In this document: piece by piece, positions 53,327 to 63,624 of the stretch
Position numbering within the stretch: the first letter of the stretch is position 1
Layout: every line of letters starts with the position of its first letter
Assembly: GCF_012584515.1 (NCBI RefSeq)
Contig: NZ_CP051461.1
Span: 1,286,001 to 1,350,000, forward strand
DNA length: 64,000 nt
From: Polaromonas vacuolata
GTDB taxonomy: Bacteria; Pseudomonadota; Gammaproteobacteria; Burkholderiales; Burkholderiaceae_C
Direction: 5' to 3'
The notes under the pieces: model-generated
What the model was told of the DNA's origin: nothing
Databases searched by the model: none
Seen by the model: only the letters and a program-made list of their open reading frames with translations
Translations under genes and position numbers: made by a program

Positions 53327-55342
53327 ATGGATCTTGAAATTGTTGTCCAAGAAGCTTTCTCAGCAGAAGGTGTTCTGTCTCGTGCGGTTGATCATTTCGT
53401 GCCGCGCAGCGGTCAGGCCGAGATGGCCGTGGCCGTGGCCCACGCCATAGAAAATGCCGAGGTCTTGGTGGTTGAAGCCAGTACCGGCGTGGGCAAGACA
53501 TTTTCTTATTTGGTGCCGGCTCTTTTAAGTGGCGAGCGCGTGCTGGTTTCAACCGCCACCAAAGCTTTGCAAGACCAGTTGTTTGGCCGCGACCTGCCAC
53601 GGCTGATATCGGCCTTAGGTGTGCCCGTGAGCACAGCGCTGCTCAAGGGTAGGGCTAGTTATTTATGTCTTCACCGGATGGAGTTGGCGTTTCACGATGC
53701 CAATTTGTCGGACGTCACTTCGACCCGCGCTTTGTCTCGAATACAAGGTTGGTCGCACACTACCCGCACCGGTGATATGGCGGAGTTATCCGGCCTAGAT
53801 GAGCGCTCGCCCTTGCTGCCTTTCGTCACCTCAACGCGGGACAATTGCTTGGGCGCGCAATGCCCTAAGGTGAGCGCTTGTCACGTTAATTTAGCCAGAC
53901 GCGAGGCCTTGGCTGCCGATGTAGTAGTAGTCAACCATCATCTGTTTTTTGCTGATCTGGCGGTGCGAGAGTCCGGTGTAGCCGAGTTGTTACCTACAGT
54001 ACGAATTGCCATTTTTGATGAAGCCCATCAGCTCAACGAAACCGGCGTGCAGTTTCTGGGTAAAAACCTTAGCACCGGTCAGTTACTAGAATTTTGCCGC
54101 GATTTGTTAGCCGCTGGCTTGCAGCTTGCGCGGGGTTTGGTCGACTGGCTGGCAGTGGTTGGCTATTGCGAGCAGGCCGCGCGCGAACTGAGGTTGTGTG
54201 CCGGCCAACAAGCGCCGGGCGCCAAGCTGCTTTGGACGGCGACTGCACCTGAGCAGTTGGACCCACTGGCTTGGCGTGCCGCGCTGTTAGATATTCATCA
54301 GGCGTTTGAGCAAGCCTGCGAAGTTTTGTTAACCGTGAGTGAAATCGCCGCTGACTTTGTGCGTCTGCACGACCGCGCTACTGAGCTATCTGCGCGCGCC
54401 TTGAAATTTTCTCAAGACGCTGTACCGGGTTGTGTGCGGTGGGTGGATGTAGGCCTTCAGCTGCGTTTGGTGGAGTCACCATTGACGATTGCAGACGCTG
54501 TCAAAACTCGCATGCTTGAACCCTCGGCGCTACACAGTAGCACGCCAGCGCTGCCGGCTAAAAGTTGGATATTTACCTCGGCAACGCTGGGTGATGATGC
54601 CAAGCTGAGTTGGTTTACCGAGCCTTGTGGCCTGAGTGATGCGCGGATTTTGCGCATCGGCAGCCCGTTTGATTATGCGAGTCAAGCCGCGCTGTACGTG
54701 CCCTTAGATTTTCCTAAGCCGGGAGATGCCGCGCATCCGGCTAGCGTCGCCCAGTCCGCTGCAGCTTGGGCTAGCCGACTTGGCGGGCGCACCATGGTGC
54801 TGACTACGTCGCTTCGTTCGCTCAAATTAATTGCGCAAGCGCTGCAAACTGCGCTTGCGCCGGTTGGCGAGATTGAAGTCTTGACTCAAGGTGAAATGCC
54901 TAAGCGCGTGTTAGTTGAGCGTTTTCGTCAAGGCAGTGCGGGCGGCCAGCGCGGCTGTATTTTGGTCGCTTCAGCGTCGTTTTGGGAGGGCATAGATGTG
55001 CCCGGTGAATCATTGCAGTTGCTTATCATCGATAGGCTGCCATTCCCGCCGCCAAACGATCCCATGTCTCAAGCTAGAAGTAAAGCGCTTGAAGCCGAGG
55101 GTAAGAGCGCGTTTAATAAATATTTTCTACCCGAAGCAGCGGTGGCGCTAAAGCAGGGTGCGGGGCGATTAATTCGCCGAGAAAGCGACCATGGCGTGCT
55201 GGTCGTGTGTGATCCTAGACTTGGCGCTATGGGTTACGGCAAACGCCTTTTAAAAGCGCTGCCACCTATGCAGCGGCTTGAGTCTCAAGCCCAGCTAGAA
55301 GCTAGGCTTGATCAACTCACCAAAATTTGTACCACGCTTTAG
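53327..55342 (+). CDS. DinG/YoaA-type iron-sulfur ATP-dependent DNA helicase
   Basis: 671-aa superfamily 2, XPD-like helicase acting on damaged or R-loop-containing DNA. Walker A EASTGVGKTFSYLVPAL near residue 45, four Cys for a 4Fe-4S cluster (YLCLHRM, then CLGAQCPKVSAC near residues 165-187), DEAH box IFDEAHQLNE near residue 227, and the motif VI GAGRLIRRESDHG near residue 605. ATG 53327 is used (TTG 53324 is also in frame). YoaA is the nearest assignment by length. Its 3' end overlaps bamD by 26 nt on the opposite strand. Confidence 0.9.
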   Translation: MDLEIVVQEAFSAEGVLSRAVDHFVPRSGQAEMAVAVAHAIENAEVLVVEASTGVGKTFSYLVPALLSGERVLVSTATKALQDQLFGRDLPRLISALGVPVSTALLKGRASYLCLHRMELAFHDANLSDVTSTRALSRIQGWSHTTRTGDMAELSGLDERSPLLPFVTSTRDNCLGAQCPKVSACHVNLARREALAADVVVVNHHLFFADLAVRESGVAELLPTVRIAIFDEAHQLNETGVQFLGKNLSTGQLLEFCRDLLAAGLQLARGLVDWLAVVGYCEQAARELRLCAGQQAPGAKLLWTATAPEQLDPLAWRAALLDIHQAFEQACEVLLTVSEIAADFVRLHDRATELSARALKFSQDAVPGCVRWVDVGLQLRLVESPLTIADAVKTRMLEPSALHSSTPALPAKSWIFTSATLGDDAKLSWFTEPCGLSDARILRIGSPFDYASQAALYVPLDFPKPGDAAHPASVAQSAAAWASRLGGRTMVLTTSLRSLKLIAQALQTALAPVGEIEVLTQGEMPKRVLVERFRQGSAGGQRGCILVASASFWEGIDVPGESLQLLIIDRLPFPPPNDPMSQARSKALEAEGKSAFNKYFLPEAAVALKQGAGRLIRRESDHGVLVVCDPRLGAMGYGKRLLKALPPMQRLESQAQLEARLDQLTKICTTL

Positions 55343-56141
55343 AGACATCTTTAACCGGGCTCATGCCTTGGCTGAGGTAATTGCTACGCGGGTAGCTTTT
55401 CTCCATCACGCGCAAGGTGTCGTCACGTAACTGGTTCATGCCTAGTGCGTCGTAGGATTTGTAGATGATGTAGGTTGCCTCTTCCAAGGCTGGCACATCA
55501 CGGTAATCGGTGATGGCGGTTTGCGCCCGGTTGATAGCGGCAACATAGGCACCGCGTGAGTAGTAGTAGCGCGCCACATGGACTTCTGATTGAGCGAGCG
55601 CATTGACGATATAAGTCATACGCAGGCGTGCGTCGGGCGAGTATTTTGAGTCGGGAAAGCGGCTGACCAATTCCTTAAACGAGTCGAATGATTCTTTCGC
55701 TGCTTTCTGATCGCGCTCTGCCAAGTCTTGGCGTGAGATGAAGGAAAACAAGCCCAAATCGTCGTTAAAGTTGGTCAAACCTTTCAGATAAAGTGCGTAG
55801 TCCAGCGCCGAGCTAGCCGGGTGTAGTCTTATAAATCGGTCGAGTGTGGCTGCGGCCTGCGCATTGTCTCGGCTTTTGTACTGCGCATAAGCTTTCTCAA
55901 GCTCCGCTTGCTGGGCTAAAGGCGTGCCGGCTGCGCGGCCTTGCAGCTTTTCAAACAAGGGAATAGCTTTGTCGTAGCTGCCGGCTTGGGCTTCGTCCTT
56001 GGCTTCAGCATAAATTTTGTTGGGGCTCCAATTGGCCGTTGGATCGACCACTTTGGTAGCGCAGGCGCTCAGGGAAAGGGCGGCAATCACTGCAATAAAG
56101 AGTGGCACACCGGGAACAACCGATAATTTGGCAAAAAACAT
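55317..56141 (-). CDS. bamD: Outer membrane protein assembly factor BamD
   Basis: Essential lipoprotein of the BAM complex, 274 aa. Signal peptide with lipobox LSLSAC (lipidated Cys near residue 26), then TPR-like helical repeats (AEAKDEAQAGSYDKAIPLFEKL, QAELEKAYAQYKSRDN, PDSKYSPDARLRM). ATG 56139-56141 is chosen: it has AGAGG upstream, and upstream sequence of the longer frame overlaps rluD. The stop lies 26 nt inside the end of the convergent helicase gene. Divergent from rluD. Confidence 0.92.
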   Translation of the reverse strand: MFFAKLSVVPGVPLFIAVIAALSLSACATKVVDPTANWSPNKIYAEAKDEAQAGSYDKAIPLFEKLQGRAAGTPLAQQAELEKAYAQYKSRDNAQAAATLDRFIRLHPASSALDYALYLKGLTNFNDDLGLFSFISRQDLAERDQKAAKESFDSFKELVSRFPDSKYSPDARLRMTYIVNALAQSEVHVARYYYSRGAYVAAINRAQTAITDYRDVPALEEATYIIYKSYDALGMNQLRDDTLRVMEKSYPRSNYLSQGMSPVKDVSKAWYKFW

Positions 56142-56259
56142 GGGAATCGACCTCTTGATGACTGATCCGGGAAAAAGCAAATTCATTATATCGACCGACA
56201 AGGCAACGCCAGTCGCTGCAACTCGCTTGCACCCTTCCAAATAACTAGAAAATGATTTT

Positions 56260-57270
56260 ATGAATGACAGCGCCAATCAAAGCCTGGGTGATAGCTTGCA
56301 TGAAAGTGCCAATGATGAGGCCGAAGCTAGTGCCGATTTCGAGCTGCGCAGTGTCAGTGTGCCAGTCCAAGGTCATGGTGAACGGTTAGACCGTGCGCTG
56401 GCCGATGCAGTGCCGGAATTTTCTCGCAGCTATTTGCAGCAACTCATTACTGCCGGCGCAGTGCAACTCAATGGCAAGCCCGCGGCTAAGTCGTCGACCA
56501 AGGTCAAAGCCGGTGATGCACTCAGCATTGAGTTAAAACCCACGCCGCAAAGCGTTGCCTTCAAGCCCGAGGCCATGGATTTGGATGTGGTGTTTGAAGA
56601 TGAATACCTGCTGGTGATTAATAAGCCGCCTGGGCTAGTAGTGCATCCCGCACCGGGTAACTGGAGCGGCACGCTGCTCAATGGCTTGCTTGCGCGAGAT
56701 ACCCAAGCGGCACTTTTGCCGCGCGCCGGCATTGTTCACCGTCTCGATAAAGATACCAGCGGTTTAATGGTGGTGGCGCGTCAACGCCAGACCATGGACG
56801 CGCTGGTGGCCATGATTGCCGAGCGCAGCGTGAGCCGCCAATACCTAGCCCTAGCTAATGGAGCTTGGCAAGGCAGCAAGAATCGCAAAGTCGACTTACC
56901 CGTAGGGCGCGATCCACGTAATCGTCTGCGCATGGCGGTGGTCGATTTGGAGAAAAATTCCGGCAAAAGCGCTTCTACCGACATCATGTTGCTAGAGACG
57001 ATTGGCGCTTATTCGCTGGTGCAATGCAAGTTGCACACCGGACGCACGCATCAAATTCGCGTGCATATGGCGTCCTTGGGTCATCCACTGGTGTCTGACG
57101 ATGTTTACGGCGGCAAGCTCGCTGGTGGGCTGACACGTCAAGGTCTACATGCTTGGCGTTTAGCTTTTACCCATCCTATGACGGGCGCGCCGCTGGTGTT
57201 TAATTCTCCTTTGCCGTTAGATATGAGCTCAGCACTCGCCGTTTTAGGCCTGAGCTACAATCTGGATTGA
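56260..57270 (+). CDS. rluD: 23S rRNA pseudouridine synthase RluD
   Basis: Makes pseudouridines 1911, 1915 and 1917 in helix 69 of 23S rRNA. 336 aa: S4 RNA-binding domain at about residues 40-85, catalytic domain with the Asp motif HRLDKDTSGLMVV near residue 167 and LHTGRTHQIRVHM near residue 268. The opposite-strand bamD neighbour is the arrangement seen in many proteobacteria. scpB follows after 118 nt. Confidence 0.93.
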   Translation: MNDSANQSLGDSLHESANDEAEASADFELRSVSVPVQGHGERLDRALADAVPEFSRSYLQQLITAGAVQLNGKPAAKSSTKVKAGDALSIELKPTPQSVAFKPEAMDLDVVFEDEYLLVINKPPGLVVHPAPGNWSGTLLNGLLARDTQAALLPRAGIVHRLDKDTSGLMVVARQRQTMDALVAMIAERSVSRQYLALANGAWQGSKNRKVDLPVGRDPRNRLRMAVVDLEKNSGKSASTDIMLLETIGAYSLVQCKLHTGRTHQIRVHMASLGHPLVSDDVYGGKLAGGLTRQGLHAWRLAFTHPMTGAPLVFNSPLPLDMSSALAVLGLSYNLD

Positions 57271-57388
57271 TAGCGACAAGCTACCGCAATTGAGCCATCA
57301 TTGCTAAAGTGACGCGTACTACTATTGCGCCCATCTTTGAGTCGCGCCAGCAGGCGCTTTCTGCCGACTTTTTTCGGAACTAAGAAAC

Positions 57389-58231
57389 ATGAATACGACG
57401 GATGCCAAGCGCGTCCTCGAGACAGCACTTATTTGCGCTCAGCAGCCTTTGCCTCTGCGCGATATGGGGGTTCTGTTTAACGGGGTACTCGCTGCCGACA
57501 GCATCAAGCTAGTGCTTGAACAATTACAGGACGACTGGGCAGACAGAGGCGTGGAGTTGGTGCACGTCGCAACCGGCTGGCGCTTTCAAAGTCGCCCGCA
57601 GATGCGAGAGTATTTAGATAGACTCCATCCCGAAAAGCCGCCGCGTTACACCCGTGCAACGCTGGAGACTTTGTCCATCATTGCTTACCGCCAACCAGTG
57701 ACTCGGGGCGACATGGAAGACATTCGCGGTGTGACGATTAACTCTTTAATCATCAAACAGCTAGAAGACCGCGGCTGGATTGAGGTGATTGGCCACCGCG
57801 AAACGGTGGGCCGGCCCGCCTTGTTTGCGACGACGCGCCAGTTTTTGGATGATTTGGGTTTGGACTCGCTAGACCAGTTGCCCACCATGGATGGTCGGGC
57901 GGCTAATGAGGCCATGATTGAGCAGATTGAGTTTGGTCTTAGCGAACCTACGCCACTTGGCGAGCTGGCCAATAGTGAGTCACCAACCACAAGCGCAGCG
58001 GTGGCAGATGGCGACGATAGTTTAAGCAGCCAAGCTGTAGCAGAAACAACAAGCACAGCGATAGTGATAGAAGAAGATATAAAAGAAGACAAAGAAGAAA
58101 TAAAAGCCGCCTCACCAGAAGAATTACCCGCTGTGACCAGACCGGAACCAGCGCTGACGCAAACCTCGCAAGAAGCCGCGGCCAATCCAGACTTGAATGC
58201 AAGTGATAGCCACCGTGACCCCAACGTATAA
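57389..58231 (+). CDS. scpB: Segregation and condensation protein ScpB
   Basis: Winged-helix partner of ScpA and Smc in chromosome condensation. 280 aa: two winged-helix domains in the first 185 residues ([28 protein letters not shown] is the family hallmark near residue 90), then about 95 residues of Ser/Glu/Ala-rich low-complexity tail. Upstream of rluB, as in many betaproteobacteria. Confidence 0.92.
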   Translation: MNTTDAKRVLETALICAQQPLPLRDMGVLFNGVLAADSIKLVLEQLQDDWADRGVELVHVATGWRFQSRPQMREYLDRLHPEKPPRYTRATLETLSIIAYRQPVTRGDMEDIRGVTINSLIIKQLEDRGWIEVIGHRETVGRPALFATTRQFLDDLGLDSLDQLPTMDGRAANEAMIEQIEFGLSEPTPLGELANSESPTTSAAVADGDDSLSSQAVAETTSTAIVIEEDIKEDKEEIKAASPEELPAVTRPEPALTQTSQEAAANPDLNASDSHRDPNV

Positions 58232-58256
58232 CTAACGCATAACTAGTGCATGACCA

Positions 58257-59924
58257 ATGCACGACATCAGCATGAATGAAAACAGCATGAACCCAGAAGA
58301 CAATCCATCTGCCAACGCCCAGACACCGGTCACGCCCGTGAGTCAACCATCTGAAACTGCCGCGCCGGCCAGTACTGAAACCAAGACCAGTCAACGCCCT
58401 ACCAAGGCCGCGCCAGCCGGTGCTGCCAGCTTGTTTGATGAAGTCATCACCGGCCAGTTCGATGCTGACGAAGAAGACGTTGCAGTGGTATTGCCTAAGC
58501 GCGTTTTAGCGCCGCAGGCTGAGAGCCCAAAGCTGCACAAGGTGCTGGCGCAAGCCGGACTCGGCTCGCGTTTAGAGATGGAGCAACTCATTGTCGAAGG
58601 CCGTATTTCGGTGAATGGCGAGCCGGCCCACATCGGTCAGCGCGTGCAGTTTGGTGACACCGTCAAGGTCAATGGCAAGCCGATTCGCGTGCGTATTGAT
58701 GCGCCGCCGCCGCGGGTGATTGCTTATCACAAGCCGGCTGGCGAGGTTGTCACGCATGACGATCCGCAAAACCGGCCTACGGTTTTCCGTCGTCTGCCTA
58801 AGCTATTCCAAGGCAAATGGCAGTCTGTTGGACGGCTGGACTTAAATACTGAAGGTTTGCTGCTTTTAACCAGCTCGGGCGAGTTGGCAAATCAGTTGAT
58901 GCATCCGCGCTTTGGCTTGGAGCGCGAATACGCGGTGCGCGTGTTGGGCGCGCTGAGTAATGAAGCAAAAAAACGTCTGCTCGATGGCATCACTTTAGAA
59001 GACGGCATGGCCAGTTTCACCACGCTAGAAGCTGGCGGTGGTGAAGGTGCTAACCATTGGTACAAAGTCACGTTGTCTGAGGGCCGCAACCGCGAAGTGC
59101 GGCGCATGTTTGAAGCCGTCGGTCATGCGGTTAGCCGCTTGATTCGCATACGTTACGGCGCCATGCTACTGCCGCGTGGACTTAAGCGCGGGGCTTTTGT
59201 TGAGCTCGATGACAGCGATATTTGGGCCTTAACCAGTGCCGTGCGTCAGGCCGAAGAGCGGGGCGATCCACGCGCTGCTACTCGCCGTGGCGCGCCATTG
59301 CGAAAAGGTGGTGAGCAAGCGTTGGACGCTGACGGCCAGCAGTTAGAGACTGACGAGCCACACGATCCGCATGAATTCCAGCCGCCAGAGCCGCGCGGCA
59401 ATACCTCCCGTAACGCACCCCGCAATGCGCCCCGCAACGACACGCGCAATGCGCCGCGTAATGCTGGCAATCAGCGCCGCGACAACAATGGCGGCAACTC
59501 TCGTGGTCCCGGTCCTGCGGGTGGTCGCGCTAGTGGGCCGAGTGCTTACGGCAATCCTGCACGTGGCGCGCCACGTCGCAACGACAACGGCGGCAACACT
59601 GGCTCGGGTCAGGGTGGACGGAATGAGAAGTCGCAACCCGATCCTATGAAAACCTCGTTTGGCTACATAGGCGCCGATACATTTACCCGTCAACGTCAGG
59701 CCCAAGGCCAGCAAGGTCAGCGCCGAGGCGGCAGTAGTGGTGGCATGGGCGGCAGCGGCGGTGGTGGCGGTATGGGCGGTGGTGGCTCTAGCAGCGGCCC
59801 GCGTGGAAGTGGCGGCGGCGGCGGTCGCGGTGGTAACCGGGGTGGCGGCTTTACCGGCGGTGGCAATGGTGGCGGTTTTGGCGGTGGCGGTGGTCGTGGT
59901 GGCAATCGCGGCGGTAATCGATAA
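58257..59924 (+). CDS. rluB: 23S rRNA pseudouridine synthase RluB with a long RGG/Asn-rich tail
   Basis: Makes pseudouridine 2605 of 23S rRNA. 555 aa: acidic Ser/Thr-rich lead (1-80), S4 domain at about 87-135 ([14 protein letters not shown]), catalytic domain with [13 protein letters not shown] near residue 195 and [15 protein letters not shown] near residue 278. From residue about 340 the tail is disordered: Arg-Asn-Ala-Pro repeats, then Gly/Arg/Asn-rich RGG-like repeats to the end. E. coli RluB is about half this length. The tail probably binds RNA. ATG 58257 is used; in-frame ATGs at codons 6 and 11 are alternatives. Confidence 0.9.
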   Translation: MHDISMNENSMNPEDNPSANAQTPVTPVSQPSETAAPASTETKTSQRPTKAAPAGAASLFDEVITGQFDADEEDVAVVLPKRVLAPQAESPKLHKVLAQAGLGSRLEMEQLIVEGRISVNGEPAHIGQRVQFGDTVKVNGKPIRVRIDAPPPRVIAYHKPAGEVVTHDDPQNRPTVFRRLPKLFQGKWQSVGRLDLNTEGLLLLTSSGELANQLMHPRFGLEREYAVRVLGALSNEAKKRLLDGITLEDGMASFTTLEAGGGEGANHWYKVTLSEGRNREVRRMFEAVGHAVSRLIRIRYGAMLLPRGLKRGAFVELDDSDIWALTSAVRQAEERGDPRAATRRGAPLRKGGEQALDADGQQLETDEPHDPHEFQPPEPRGNTSRNAPRNAPRNDTRNAPRNAGNQRRDNNGGNSRGPGPAGGRASGPSAYGNPARGAPRRNDNGGNTGSGQGGRNEKSQPDPMKTSFGYIGADTFTRQRQAQGQQGQRRGGSSGGMGGSGGGGGMGGGGSSSGPRGSGGGGGRGGNRGGGFTGGGNGGGFGGGGGRGGNRGGNR

Positions 59925-60041
59925 GCTAATTTACCCAGTGCTAGCCCATAGAGTTGATGTGAAAAGTAAGTGCTTAAAACCAGTCCTAAGCACTGCGCAG
60001 CTATAAGCTTTGTGGGCGCATTCAAGCCGACAACATACACG

Positions 60042-60074
60042 CTCTGAGGTTTGACCTACAGGTTAAACTCAGAG
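60042..60074 (+). promoter_or_regulatory. Hairpin in the ndk leader
   Basis: Inverted repeat ctctgaggttt / aaactcagag (one bulged base) enclosing an inner acct/aggt pairing, 52 nt before the ndk start codon. No T-tract follows directly, so it may be a leader structure affecting translation or mRNA stability rather than a terminator. Confidence 0.5.
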
Positions 60075-60125
60075 GCTGTATTCAATTCGAATATTTCAAG
60101 CAATTTAGGCTTAAAGGAAAACCAA

Positions 60126-60551
60126 ATGGCGATCGAACGCACTCTCTCAATCATCAAGCCAGACGCAGTGGCTAAAAATGTTATTGGCCAAATCACCGCA
60201 CGCTTCGAAGCCGCTGGCTTGAAAGTTGTCGCAGCTCGTCTGGCTCATTTGTCGCGTGGCGAAGCTGAAGCTTTTTACGGCGTTCACAAAGCCCGTCCTT
60301 TCTTCAAGGATTTGGTTGATTTCATGATCTCTGGCCCAGTGATGATCCAAGCCTTAGAAGGCGAAAACGCGATTCTCAAGAACCGTGATCTGATGGGCGC
60401 TACTGATCCTAAGAAGGCTGACGCCGGCACCATTCGCGCCGACTTCGCTGAAAGCATTGATGCCAATGCAGTGCACGGCTCTGATGCTGCTGAAACCGCT
60501 AAAGAAGAAATCGCTTTCTTCTTTGCCGGCATGAATGTTTACTCGAAGTAA
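60126..60551 (+). CDS. ndk: Nucleoside diphosphate kinase
   Basis: Exchanges phosphate between nucleoside di- and triphosphates; cytoplasmic. 141 aa, the usual length. N terminus [15 protein letters not shown]; catalytic His118-equivalent in [15 protein letters not shown] near residue 117. ATG 60126 follows AAAGGA (60113-60118); the frame upstream to 60051 is unrelated. First gene of the ndk-rlmN-pilW-rodZ-ispG block. Confidence 0.95.
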   Translation: MAIERTLSIIKPDAVAKNVIGQITARFEAAGLKVVAARLAHLSRGEAEAFYGVHKARPFFKDLVDFMISGPVMIQALEGENAILKNRDLMGATDPKKADAGTIRADFAESIDANAVHGSDAAETAKEEIAFFFAGMNVYSK

Positions 60552-60566
60552 TTTTTTAAAACCATG

Positions 60567-60635
60567 AAACCCGTCCCTATCCCTGCGCGTACTGCTTGCA
60601 TGCAGTGCCCGGGCCAGGGCATGGGTTTTGTTTTC
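60567..60635 (+). terminator. Terminator-like structure after ndk
   Basis: aaaccc...ccctg pairs with caggg...gggttt, with an inner actgc/gcagt hairpin, followed by TTTTGTTTT. Located between ndk and rlmN, it would reduce read-through from ndk. Confidence 0.6.
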
Positions 60636-60672
60636 CACGGGGACATCTAGTCACCCAGTTAGCGCAACTTTT

Positions 60673-61821
60673 ATGACCACCAACCTGCTCAACTACGACC
60701 TAGACGGCTTGGCCGCTTTTTGTGAGCGGCTCGGTGAAAAGCGTTTTCGTGCCACTCAGCTGTTTCGCTGGATCCATCAAAAAGGTGCGACCAGCTTTGA
60801 GCAGATGACCGACTTGGCCAAATCTCTGCGTGAAAAACTCCCCGCTTCGGCCAGCATAGAAGGTCTGAAAGTTGTCTCGCGCCACGAATCCGTCGACGGC
60901 ACCATCAAGTGGCTCTTCGATGTCGGCGCAGGCGATGTCATTGAAACCGTTTTTATTCCTGAATCTGATCGCGGCACGCTATGCATTTCTTCGCAAGCGG
61001 GCTGCGCTGTGGGCTGCCGTTTTTGCTCAACGGGCCACCAAGGCTTTAGCCGCAATTTAACCACTGGCGAGATCATTGCCCAGCTGTGGTTTGCAGAACA
61101 TTTTCTGCGCAAACATTTGGGCCGCGATGAACGTGTGATCTCTAACGTGGTCATGATGGGTATGGGCGAGCCGCTACAAAACTATGCGCAACTGTTGCCG
61201 GCTTTGCGTGTGATGTTAGACGACCATGCTTATGGGCTGTCACGCCGCCGTGTGACCGTCTCTACATCGGGTGTGGTGCCCATGATTGATCGTCTAGCCC
61301 AAGACTGTCCAATCGCATTGGCTGTGTCGCTGCATGCGCCGCTAGACGCGCTGCGCAGCGACTTGGTGCCACTGAATAAAAAGTACCCGATTGCCGAATT
61401 ACTTCAAGCCTGCGCGCGCTACCAAGTTGCTGCGCCGCGTGACTTTATTACTTTTGAATACTGCATGCTTGACGGTGTGAATGACCAGCCGGAGCACGCC
61501 AGGGCGCTGGTGGCGCTGATGCAAACGCACAAGCTCGATGGTCTCAATTGCAAGTTCAATTTAATTCCTTTTAACCCTTTCCCAGCCTCCGGTTTGACGC
61601 GCTCTGGCATGCCTGCGGTGTTGGCCTTTGCCAAAATTTTGCTCGATGCGGGCATGGTCACTACCGTGCGCAAGACGCGAGGCGATGATATTGATGCGGC
61701 TTGCGGTCAGCTCGCCGGTGATGTGCAAGACCGTACTGGCGCAGCTCAGCGCATGGCGTCACAGCGGCAAGGTATGCTAGGCGGCATAAAGGTCGTGGTG
61801 GCCAGGGACTTAAACGCATGA
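60673..61821 (+). CDS. rlmN: Dual-specificity 23S rRNA/tRNA adenine C2 methyltransferase RlmN
   Basis: Radical SAM enzyme that methylates A2503 of 23S rRNA and A37 of some tRNAs. 382 aa. Cluster motif [11 protein letters not shown] near residue 117, GMGEPLQNY near residue 166, and the C-terminal catalytic Cys in the [21 protein letters not shown] context. ATG 60673 gives the standard N terminus. The stop codon overlaps the pilW start by 4 nt (ATGA). Confidence 0.94.
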   Translation: MTTNLLNYDLDGLAAFCERLGEKRFRATQLFRWIHQKGATSFEQMTDLAKSLREKLPASASIEGLKVVSRHESVDGTIKWLFDVGAGDVIETVFIPESDRGTLCISSQAGCAVGCRFCSTGHQGFSRNLTTGEIIAQLWFAEHFLRKHLGRDERVISNVVMMGMGEPLQNYAQLLPALRVMLDDHAYGLSRRRVTVSTSGVVPMIDRLAQDCPIALAVSLHAPLDALRSDLVPLNKKYPIAELLQACARYQVAAPRDFITFEYCMLDGVNDQPEHARALVALMQTHKLDGLNCKFNLIPFNPFPASGLTRSGMPAVLAFAKILLDAGMVTTVRKTRGDDIDAACGQLAGDVQDRTGAAQRMASQRQGMLGGIKVVVARDLNA

Positions 61822-62654
61822 CAAAATTTGGCTATGGCTGGTTATTGGCTGCTTGCTCAGCAATTTTCATTGCCGGTTGTGCTGGCTCTCATGCTGATTC
61901 GCCGAACAGCGACAGCGCCAGCTATTCCTCCAATACTGTGAATGGTCGCAGTGACCTCATGACGACTTCTGACGAGCCGGACGGTCGCCGCCGTGCGCGC
62001 ATACGGTTAGAGTTAGCCTCTGGTTATTTTGAACAAGGCCAAACCAATGTGGCGCTTGACGAAGTTAAAAAGTCTTTGATTGCCGACCCCAACTATGCAG
62101 ACGCTTACAACCTGCGTGGCTTGGTCTATATGCGGCTTAACGATTTACCGCTGGCTGAAGACAGTTTCAAGCGCGCGCTGACACTCAACCCGCGCGACGC
62201 CGATGTGGCTCACAACTACGGCTGGCTGCTATGCCAACAATCGCGCTATCCGGAATCATTTAAGTATTTAGATTTGGCCATTACCAATTCGGTCAACACC
62301 GTACCTACCAAAAGTCTGATGGCAGAAGGCCTTTGTCAGATGCGTGCCGGTATGCCGGTTCAGGCAGAAGCCAGTTTAGAGCGCGCCTATAAGCTCGATG
62401 CCAGCAACCCAGTCACGGCCTATAACCTAGCATTTCTGCTGCAGCAACGCGGTGATGACTCGCGTGCACAGTTTTATATTCGGCGCTTAAACAACAGTGA
62501 GCTGGCCAACGCAGAATCGCTCTGGTTGGGTATTCGCATTGAGCACCGGCTTGGAAACAATCAATCCGTCCAGCAATTGGGCGATCAACTTAAAAAACGC
62601 TTTGCGCTTTCGCGCGAGGCAATTGCCTACGATAAGGGCGCATTTAATGAGTGA
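61818..62654 (+). CDS. pilW: Type IV pilus biogenesis lipoprotein PilW/PilF
   Basis: Outer-membrane TPR lipoprotein required for PilQ secretin assembly. 278 aa: signal with lipobox FIAGC (Cys21), a linker, then TPR repeats ([75 protein letters not shown]). Coupled to rlmN upstream (ATGA) and overlapping rodZ by 8 nt downstream, as in other proteobacteria with type IV pili. Confidence 0.92.
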   Translation: MTKFGYGWLLAACSAIFIAGCAGSHADSPNSDSASYSSNTVNGRSDLMTTSDEPDGRRRARIRLELASGYFEQGQTNVALDEVKKSLIADPNYADAYNLRGLVYMRLNDLPLAEDSFKRALTLNPRDADVAHNYGWLLCQQSRYPESFKYLDLAITNSVNTVPTKSLMAEGLCQMRAGMPVQAEASLERAYKLDASNPVTAYNLAFLLQQRGDDSRAQFYIRRLNNSELANAESLWLGIRIEHRLGNNQSVQQLGDQLKKRFALSREAIAYDKGAFNE

Positions 62655-63624
62655 GTTAAGTTCAGCTTCCGTGGTGACTGATGAGTCAACCGATATCGAT
62701 GTCAATGCCCAAGAGCGCGACGCCAAGTTGGCGTGTAGTGCTGGTGAATTTCTTAAACGCGAACGTGAGTCAGCTGGCATTCACATAGGTGCGCTGGCCG
62801 TACTGCTTAAGGTTCCGGTGAAAAAGCTTGAAGCGCTCGAGTCCGGCCGCTTCGATTTGCTACCTGACGTAGTGTTCGCCCGCGCACTAGCCGCCAGTGT
62901 TTGCCGCACACTCAAGATTGATGTGGCCCCGGTGTTGGAGCTTTTTCCGCATTCCAGCGCCCCGAAATTGGGTCAGCAAGCTGTTCGCGCTGCGCCACAG
63001 TTTCATGCCGCGGCGGTTGGTGCTGTGCGTCCGGGCACTGGCAGAAAAATTTCTCGCAAGGCCTTGTTTGCCGGTCTAGTTCTGCTGGGCGGTGCGCTGG
63101 TGTTGGTGTTTTTGCCGGTCATCAAAACCAAGCTCGGTAGCGCTGCACCCGTTTCTGTTAATTCCCCTAGCGTAATCTTCTTGCCGGACACCAGCCCAGG
63201 CTCGCCCGGTGCGACCACGACTAGCAATGATGTCACTACTTTTGGGCCAGCGTCAGCTTTGCCTTCAGAAGCAGCTACAGCGCCATCCATTGCCGCAAGT
63301 GGATTGGCAATAGCCGCCGCTCCGGCTTTGGTTTTGCCAGTTCCACCCGTTTTGGCAGCGACCAAAACTGTGCCTGCGCTGGCTGCAACCGGCCCCTTGG
63401 TCATAACTGCCAAGCTGCTGTCGTGGGCTCAAGTGACTGACGCTGGTGGCCAAGTCCTGTTACGTCGCAATTTAGAGACCGGTGAAGTGGTTAGCTTGAC
63501 TGGCGCGCTGCCATTGAGCGTTGTGATTGGCCGAGCCGATGCTATTGCTGTGCAAGTGCGTGGCAAACCTTTTGATGTGTCGTCTGTCACGCGAGAGAAT
63601 GTTGCGCGGTTTGAGGTTAAATAA
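62647..63624 (+). CDS. rodZ: Cytoskeleton protein RodZ (helix-turn-helix, DUF4115)
   Basis: Bitopic inner-membrane protein linking MreB to the cell-wall machinery. 325 aa: cytoplasmic HTH at about residues 33-95 ([38 protein letters not shown]), a transmembrane helix near residues 142-158, a Ser/Ala/Pro-rich periplasmic linker, and a C-terminal DUF4115 domain ([20 protein letters not shown]). ATG 62647 overlaps the end of pilW by 8 nt. The stop overlaps ispG by 1 nt (TAATG). Confidence 0.9.
   Translation: MSELSSASVVTDESTDIDVNAQERDAKLACSAGEFLKRERESAGIHIGALAVLLKVPVKKLEALESGRFDLLPDVVFARALAASVCRTLKIDVAPVLELFPHSSAPKLGQQAVRAAPQFHAAAVGAVRPGTGRKISRKALFAGLVLLGGALVLVFLPVIKTKLGSAAPVSVNSPSVIFLPDTSPGSPGATTTSNDVTTFGPASALPSEAATAPSIAASGLAIAAAPALVLPVPPVLAATKTVPALAATGPLVITAKLLSWAQVTDAGGQVLLRRNLETGEVVSLTGALPLSVVIGRADAIAVQVRGKPFDVSSVTRENVARFEVK

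Noticed and set aside
59717..60040. Pro-rich 107-codon frame antisense to the rluB tail
   Set aside because: Result of the Gly-rich repeats read backwards.
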